Positions 13,775 to 15,859 of a DNA stretch of 15,859 bases are shown here, piece after piece. The stretch is from CAZWVM01 sp964637705 (GTDB lineage Bacteria > UBA8481). The notes beneath the pieces were generated by a model. The model searched no databases. It was given only the letters and a program-made list of their open reading frames with translations, and was not told the DNA's origin. Position 1 is the stretch's first letter, and the number at the start of each line of letters is the position of its first letter. A program made the translations under genes and the position numbers. The stretch spans positions 1-15,859 of the forward strand of contig CAZWVM010000073.1 of NCBI GenBank assembly GCA_964637705.1, in the 5' to 3' direction.

Positions 13775-13849
13775 TAGCGGGGCCGCCGGCCGATAGGCCG
13801 CGGGCTAACAGACCTCCTTGAGCAATGAATTGTAAGGAGGTGGCCTAGC
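13775..13849 (+). promoter_or_regulatory. Structured 5' leader with a hairpin that can hide the Shine-Dalgarno
   Basis: ACCTCCTT (13812-13819) is perfectly complementary to the Shine-Dalgarno AAGGAGGT (13834-13841), which sits 8 bases before the csp ATG. The inner bases CAA/TTG can extend the stem. Upstream, GGCC-GATA-GGCC (about 13790-13801) with flanking pairs forms a second GC-rich hairpin. A short reading frame MNCKEVA begins at 13825 inside the loop and ends with TAG at 13848, one base before the csp ATG. The arrangement would allow control of csp translation by temperature, a helicase or an RNA chaperone; that role is inferred. Confidence 0.5.
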
Positions 13850-14050
13850 ATGGCAACCGGAACAGTCAAGTGGTTCAACGCCCAGAAGGGCTTCGGCTTC
13901 ATCAAGCAGGAGAACGGCGAAGATGTCTTCGTCCATTTCTCCGCGATCAAGTCTGAAGGCTACAAGACGCTCGACGAGGGCGCGAAGGTGAACTTCGAGG
14001 TCGTCAAGGGCGAGAAGGGTCTTCAGGCGGCGAACGTCACGCTCGGCTAA
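13850..14050 (+). CDS. Cold-shock domain protein (CspA family)
   Basis: This 66-residue, five-stranded OB-fold protein binds single-stranded RNA and DNA and acts as an RNA chaperone. Both nucleic-acid-binding motifs are intact: RNP1 KGFGFI (13-18) and RNP2 VFVHF (26-30), together with the N-terminal GTVKWFN (4-10). Length and motifs match the family exactly. It has an ideal Shine-Dalgarno (AAGGAGGT) 8 bases before the ATG, in contrast to the leaderless-type genes nearby. It is monocistronic, with its own promoter at 13675 and a strong terminator 16 bases after the stop codon. Whether it is cold-induced or constitutive cannot be told from the protein; the long, structured leader suggests regulation after transcription. 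Confidence 0.96.
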   Translation: MATGTVKWFNAQKGFGFIKQENGEDVFVHFSAIKSEGYKTLDEGAKVNFEVVKGEKGLQAANVTLG

Positions 14051-14066
14051 GAACCTGTCAACGAAG

Positions 14067-14099
14067 CGCCCGCCGGGCAACCGGCGGGCGTTTTCCTTT
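14067..14099 (+). terminator. Rho-independent terminator of the cold-shock gene
   Basis: A perfect 10-base-pair GC stem, CGCCCGCCGG (14067-14076) with CCGGCGGGCG (14081-14090), is closed by a GCAA tetraloop and followed directly by TTTTCCTTT. It starts 16 bases after the csp stop codon and separates this gene from moaA. Confidence 0.93.
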
Positions 14100-14120
14100 A
14101 ACCGCCTCCCCATCCGCCCG

Positions 14121-14129
14121 TGGTACAAT
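14121..14129 (+). promoter_or_regulatory. Extended -10 promoter for moaA (leaderless type)
   Basis: TGGTACAAT is an extended -10 element (TACAAT at 14124-14129, 5 of 6). The moaA ATG at 14138 follows after 8 bases. No good -35 is seen at the normal distance; the preceding bases are the csp terminator tail. It is nearly identical to the element before fabI. Confidence 0.6.
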
Positions 14130-14137
14130 TCCCCCTG

Positions 14138-15133
14138 ATGGAATCCCTGGTCGATAGCCGTTCCCGCGCGCACCGGACGCTCCGCGTCTCCGTCACGGAC
14201 CGCTGCCAATTGCGCTGCCGTTACTGCCTTCCGGACGGAGCGGCCGCCCTCGTCACCCACGACGAGATTCTCCGCTTCGAGGAGATCGAGCGCATCGTTG
14301 CGGTCGGGGCGCGGCTCGGCTTGTCGCGGATCCGCCTGACGGGCGGAGAGCCGCTCCTGAGGCGCGGTTGCCCCGATCTCGTGCGGATGCTCCGTCGCGT
14401 CCCGGGCGTCGAGTCGCTGGCCCTGACCACCAACGGGATCCTGCTCGGCTCTTTCCTCCCGGAACTCGTCGCATCGGGCCTCGACGAGATCTCGATCTCG
14501 CTGGACACCGTGGACCGCGACCGCTTCCGCGCCATTACCGGCGCGGACGAACTTCCGGCCGTTCTCGACTCGGTCGACGCGGCCGCTCGCACCGCGGCCC
14601 TGAAGGTGGAACTGAACGCCCTCGCCAGGCGGGGCGCGTCGGAGCCCGACATCGTGCCACTCCTGGAGTTCGCGCGGCCGCGGGGAATGACGGTGCGCTT
14701 CATCGAGATGATGCCCTTCGAGGGCGTTGCGTGGACCCGCGCGATGACGCTGCCGGGCTCCGAGATTCGTGAAATCATCGCCGGTCACTACGGGGGGGAC
14801 TCTTTCGAGGAGATCCCGCGCGAGCGCGCCGCGGCCTCCTCCGCGCGTTACCGTTTCACGGACGGGCGCGGCGGCTTCGGACTCGTCACCTCCGTCTCCA
14901 GCCCCTTCTGCGACGCCTGCGACCGCCTGCGTCTCCGCTCCGACGGACAGCTCTTCAACTGCCTCTACGGCCGCGACGGCGTGGATCTCCGCGCGGCGGT
15001 GAGGTCGGGCACGGACGAGGAGATCGCCGCGTTGTTTCTCGGCGCGGTCCGCGCAAAGGGGCCGGGCGGCATGAAGGAACTCGGCGAAGGCAACGAGCCG
15101 GACTTGCGCGTCATGTCCTCCATCGGCGGCTGA
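14138..15133 (+). CDS. moaA: GTP 3',8-cyclase MoaA (molybdenum cofactor biosynthesis)
   Basis: This radical SAM enzyme converts GTP to 3',8-cyclo-7,8-dihydro-GTP, the first step of molybdopterin synthesis, with MoaC acting next. At 331 residues it has the family length. The radical SAM [4Fe-4S] motif is Cys23-x3-Cys27-x2-Cys30 (RCQLRCRYC). RLTGGEPLLRRG (66-77) binds SAM, and TTNG (97-100) and EISISLDT (127-134) are conserved. The second cluster, which binds GTP, uses Cys258-x2-Cys261-x13-Cys275. The protein ends in the Gly-Gly tail (MSSIGG) required in MoaA. ATG 14138 is chosen because it lies 8 bases after the -10 box; the upstream in-frame GTG at 14120 precedes the box. No other moa, moe or molybdoenzyme gene is in the window, so partners must be elsewhere. 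Confidence 0.96.
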   Translation: MESLVDSRSRAHRTLRVSVTDRCQLRCRYCLPDGAAALVTHDEILRFEEIERIVAVGARLGLSRIRLTGGEPLLRRGCPDLVRMLRRVPGVESLALTTNGILLGSFLPELVASGLDEISISLDTVDRDRFRAITGADELPAVLDSVDAAARTAALKVELNALARRGASEPDIVPLLEFARPRGMTVRFIEMMPFEGVAWTRAMTLPGSEIREIIAGHYGGDSFEEIPRERAAASSARYRFTDGRGGFGLVTSVSSPFCDACDRLRLRSDGQLFNCLYGRDGVDLRAAVRSGTDEEIAALFLGAVRAKGPGGMKELGEGNEPDLRVMSSIGG

Positions 15134-15486
15134 CCGACCGCGGCGGAGTGCGGATTCTGAATTCCCGGAACAGGTGTTCATTCACCACCCGCCCGCCGAA
15201 GCGTCCGCTCCGGCGGGCTCGAGGCACGGAGAACACCGAGACGATCAGGGATCGAATCAACGCAATCTGTGATCCAGAGATCATGGAAATCGTATTGAGT
15301 TCAAAGTAAAGCCGGATCGGGTTCTGGGTCCTGTCAAGTCCTCGTTGACTGCGGGAGTCGGCTTTCCCGGGTGAAAGAGAAAAACTTCATTTCCCCCGCC
15401 TCGAGAAGGGGGAGCAGGACCTTCTCCGTGTCTCCCTGCCTCGGTGGCGATTCAACCTTCGGGGATCAAGGGCGGGCTTCCATCTC
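15134..15486. other. Non-coding stretch between moaA and the transporter gene
   Basis: I see no convincing gene in this roughly 350-base stretch, and its middle (about 15235-15330) is noticeably richer in A and T than the rest of the window. It contains a GC-rich hairpin (15191-15218) described separately and a small inverted repeat TGATC-CAGA-GATCA (about 15269-15282). The only frames are very short; for example, an 8-codon frame at 15283 has no ribosome-binding site. Confidence 0.5.
15191..15218. terminator. GC-rich hairpin after moaA, no U-tract
   Basis: GCCCGCCG (15191-15198) pairs with CGGCGGGC (15211-15218), and AGC/GCT can continue the stem across one mismatch. No run of T follows on either strand, so if it terminates moaA it is not a classical intrinsic terminator; it might instead block RNA decay. 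It lies 58 bases after the moaA stop. Confidence 0.4.
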
Positions 15487-15515
15487 TTGACTCGTCCGCC
15501 GCCGGCCCGTAACGT
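15487..15515 (+). promoter_or_regulatory. Putative promoter of the transporter gene
   Basis: TTGACT (15487-15492), a 17-base spacer and TAACGT (15510-15515) lie upstream of the transporter start, giving a leader of about 40 bases. The -35 is good (5 of 6); the -10 keeps the key T, A and T positions only. Another TTGACT at about 15344-15349 has no -10 partner. Confidence 0.45.
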
Positions 15516-15561
15516 CCGCGTGACGCCCAACACTCGTCGGGGGAAGAAGGAGAAGTCAGTC

Positions 15562-15859
15562 ATGTTCCAGAGGTTCGCTGGACTCATCGTCGTTTTTCTG
15601 CTCCTTGCCGCCCCGGTGCTGGCCCAGGAAGCTACCGCGCCCGCGGCCACGTCCGCCGCTGAGGCTTCCGCGGCGCCGGCGCACGGAACCGCGCAGGCGG
15701 GGAGCCACGAGGAATCGATCGGCAAGACGCTCGGGCTCTGGACCACCCTTCCCTTCGTCACCATCCTCCTCTGCATCGCCCTCTTCCCTCTCTTCGCCCC
15801 GCATTGGTGGGAGCACAACGCGAACAAGGCGATCGTCTCGGCCGTGATCGCGATCCCGA
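15562..15859 (+). CDS. CitMHS_2 / NhaD-like ion transporter (probable Na+/H+ antiporter), N-terminal fragment
   Basis: The first 99 codons are present; the gene runs off the right edge. The ATG at 15562 follows a good Shine-Dalgarno, AAGGAG (15547-15552), 9 bases away. Residues 1-22 look like a cleaved signal peptide (FAGLIVVFLLLAAPVLAQ) with an Ala-x-Ala-like site near residue 21. A 30-residue Ala/Thr/Ser-rich periplasmic linker follows. Then comes the family opening LWTTLPFVTILLCIALFPLF (about 59-78), APHWWEHN and the start of the next helix. This opening matches the CitMHS_2 branch of the ion transporter superfamily, whose members are often annotated as sodium:proton antiporters of NhaD type. 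The transported ion cannot be proved from this end. The signal peptide ahead of the first transport helix is typical of this branch. Confidence 0.75.
   Translation, partial: MFQRFAGLIVVFLLLAAPVLAQEATAPAATSAAEASAAPAHGTAQAGSHEESIGKTLGLWTTLPFVTILLCIALFPLFAPHWWEHNANKAIVSAVIAIP

Noticed and set aside
15283..15309. An 8-codon frame MEIVLSSK after moaA as a leader peptide
   Set aside because: No Shine-Dalgarno, no linked attenuator structure and 250 bases from the next gene; likely chance.

Overview
The window is GC-rich, densely coded bacterial chromosome. Nothing in it is a mobile element, CRISPR array, tRNA or rRNA. FabI, an acyl-CoA mutase, a ROK sugar kinase, MoaA and a CitMHS-type ion transporter fit a free-living Gram-negative-type bacterium. 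Several genes start 7-9 bases after a -10 box with no Shine-Dalgarno (SD) sequence, which suggests routine leaderless translation. An Acidobacteriota-like host is my best guess, from general impression only (low confidence).

Layout. Positions 1-232 (-) hold the N-terminus of a methylmalonyl-CoA mutase family protein, divergent from fabI (307-1089, +). From 11381 down to 1086 runs one long minus-strand block of five genes: a small two-TM protein shaped like a K+ channel pore but without the selectivity filter; an unrecognised protein with a helical N-terminus and a Cys-rich C-terminus; a YqiK-type flotillin; a 1907-residue AAA+ ATPase of the DUF3686 ('DNA repair ATPase') type; and a DUF493 protein that overlaps both the ATPase stop and the fabI stop. 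Facing away from this block (11573-12583, +) is a second channel-shaped protein, two TM segments plus a TrkA-N/RCK NAD-binding module, also without a canonical K+ filter. A ROK kinase (12587-13462, -) converges on it.

From 13538 on come the ROK promoter, a cold-shock gene with a roughly 140-base structured leader whose SD can be fully base-paired, a strong terminator, moaA with a leaderless-type promoter, about 430 bases of non-coding DNA, and the start of a CitMHS_2/NhaD-like transporter with a signal peptide that runs off the window.

The most interesting part is 1086-12583. A flotillin scaffold, a giant AAA+ ATPase and two filterless channel-like proteins (one able to bind a nucleotide) look like a membrane-anchored sensing or stress-response machine. 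Flotillin next to a DUF3686 ATPase is, to my knowledge, seen in other bacteria; the combination with two degenerate channel modules and the Cys-rich protein is what I would follow up. Function is inferred from neighbourhood and domain shape only.
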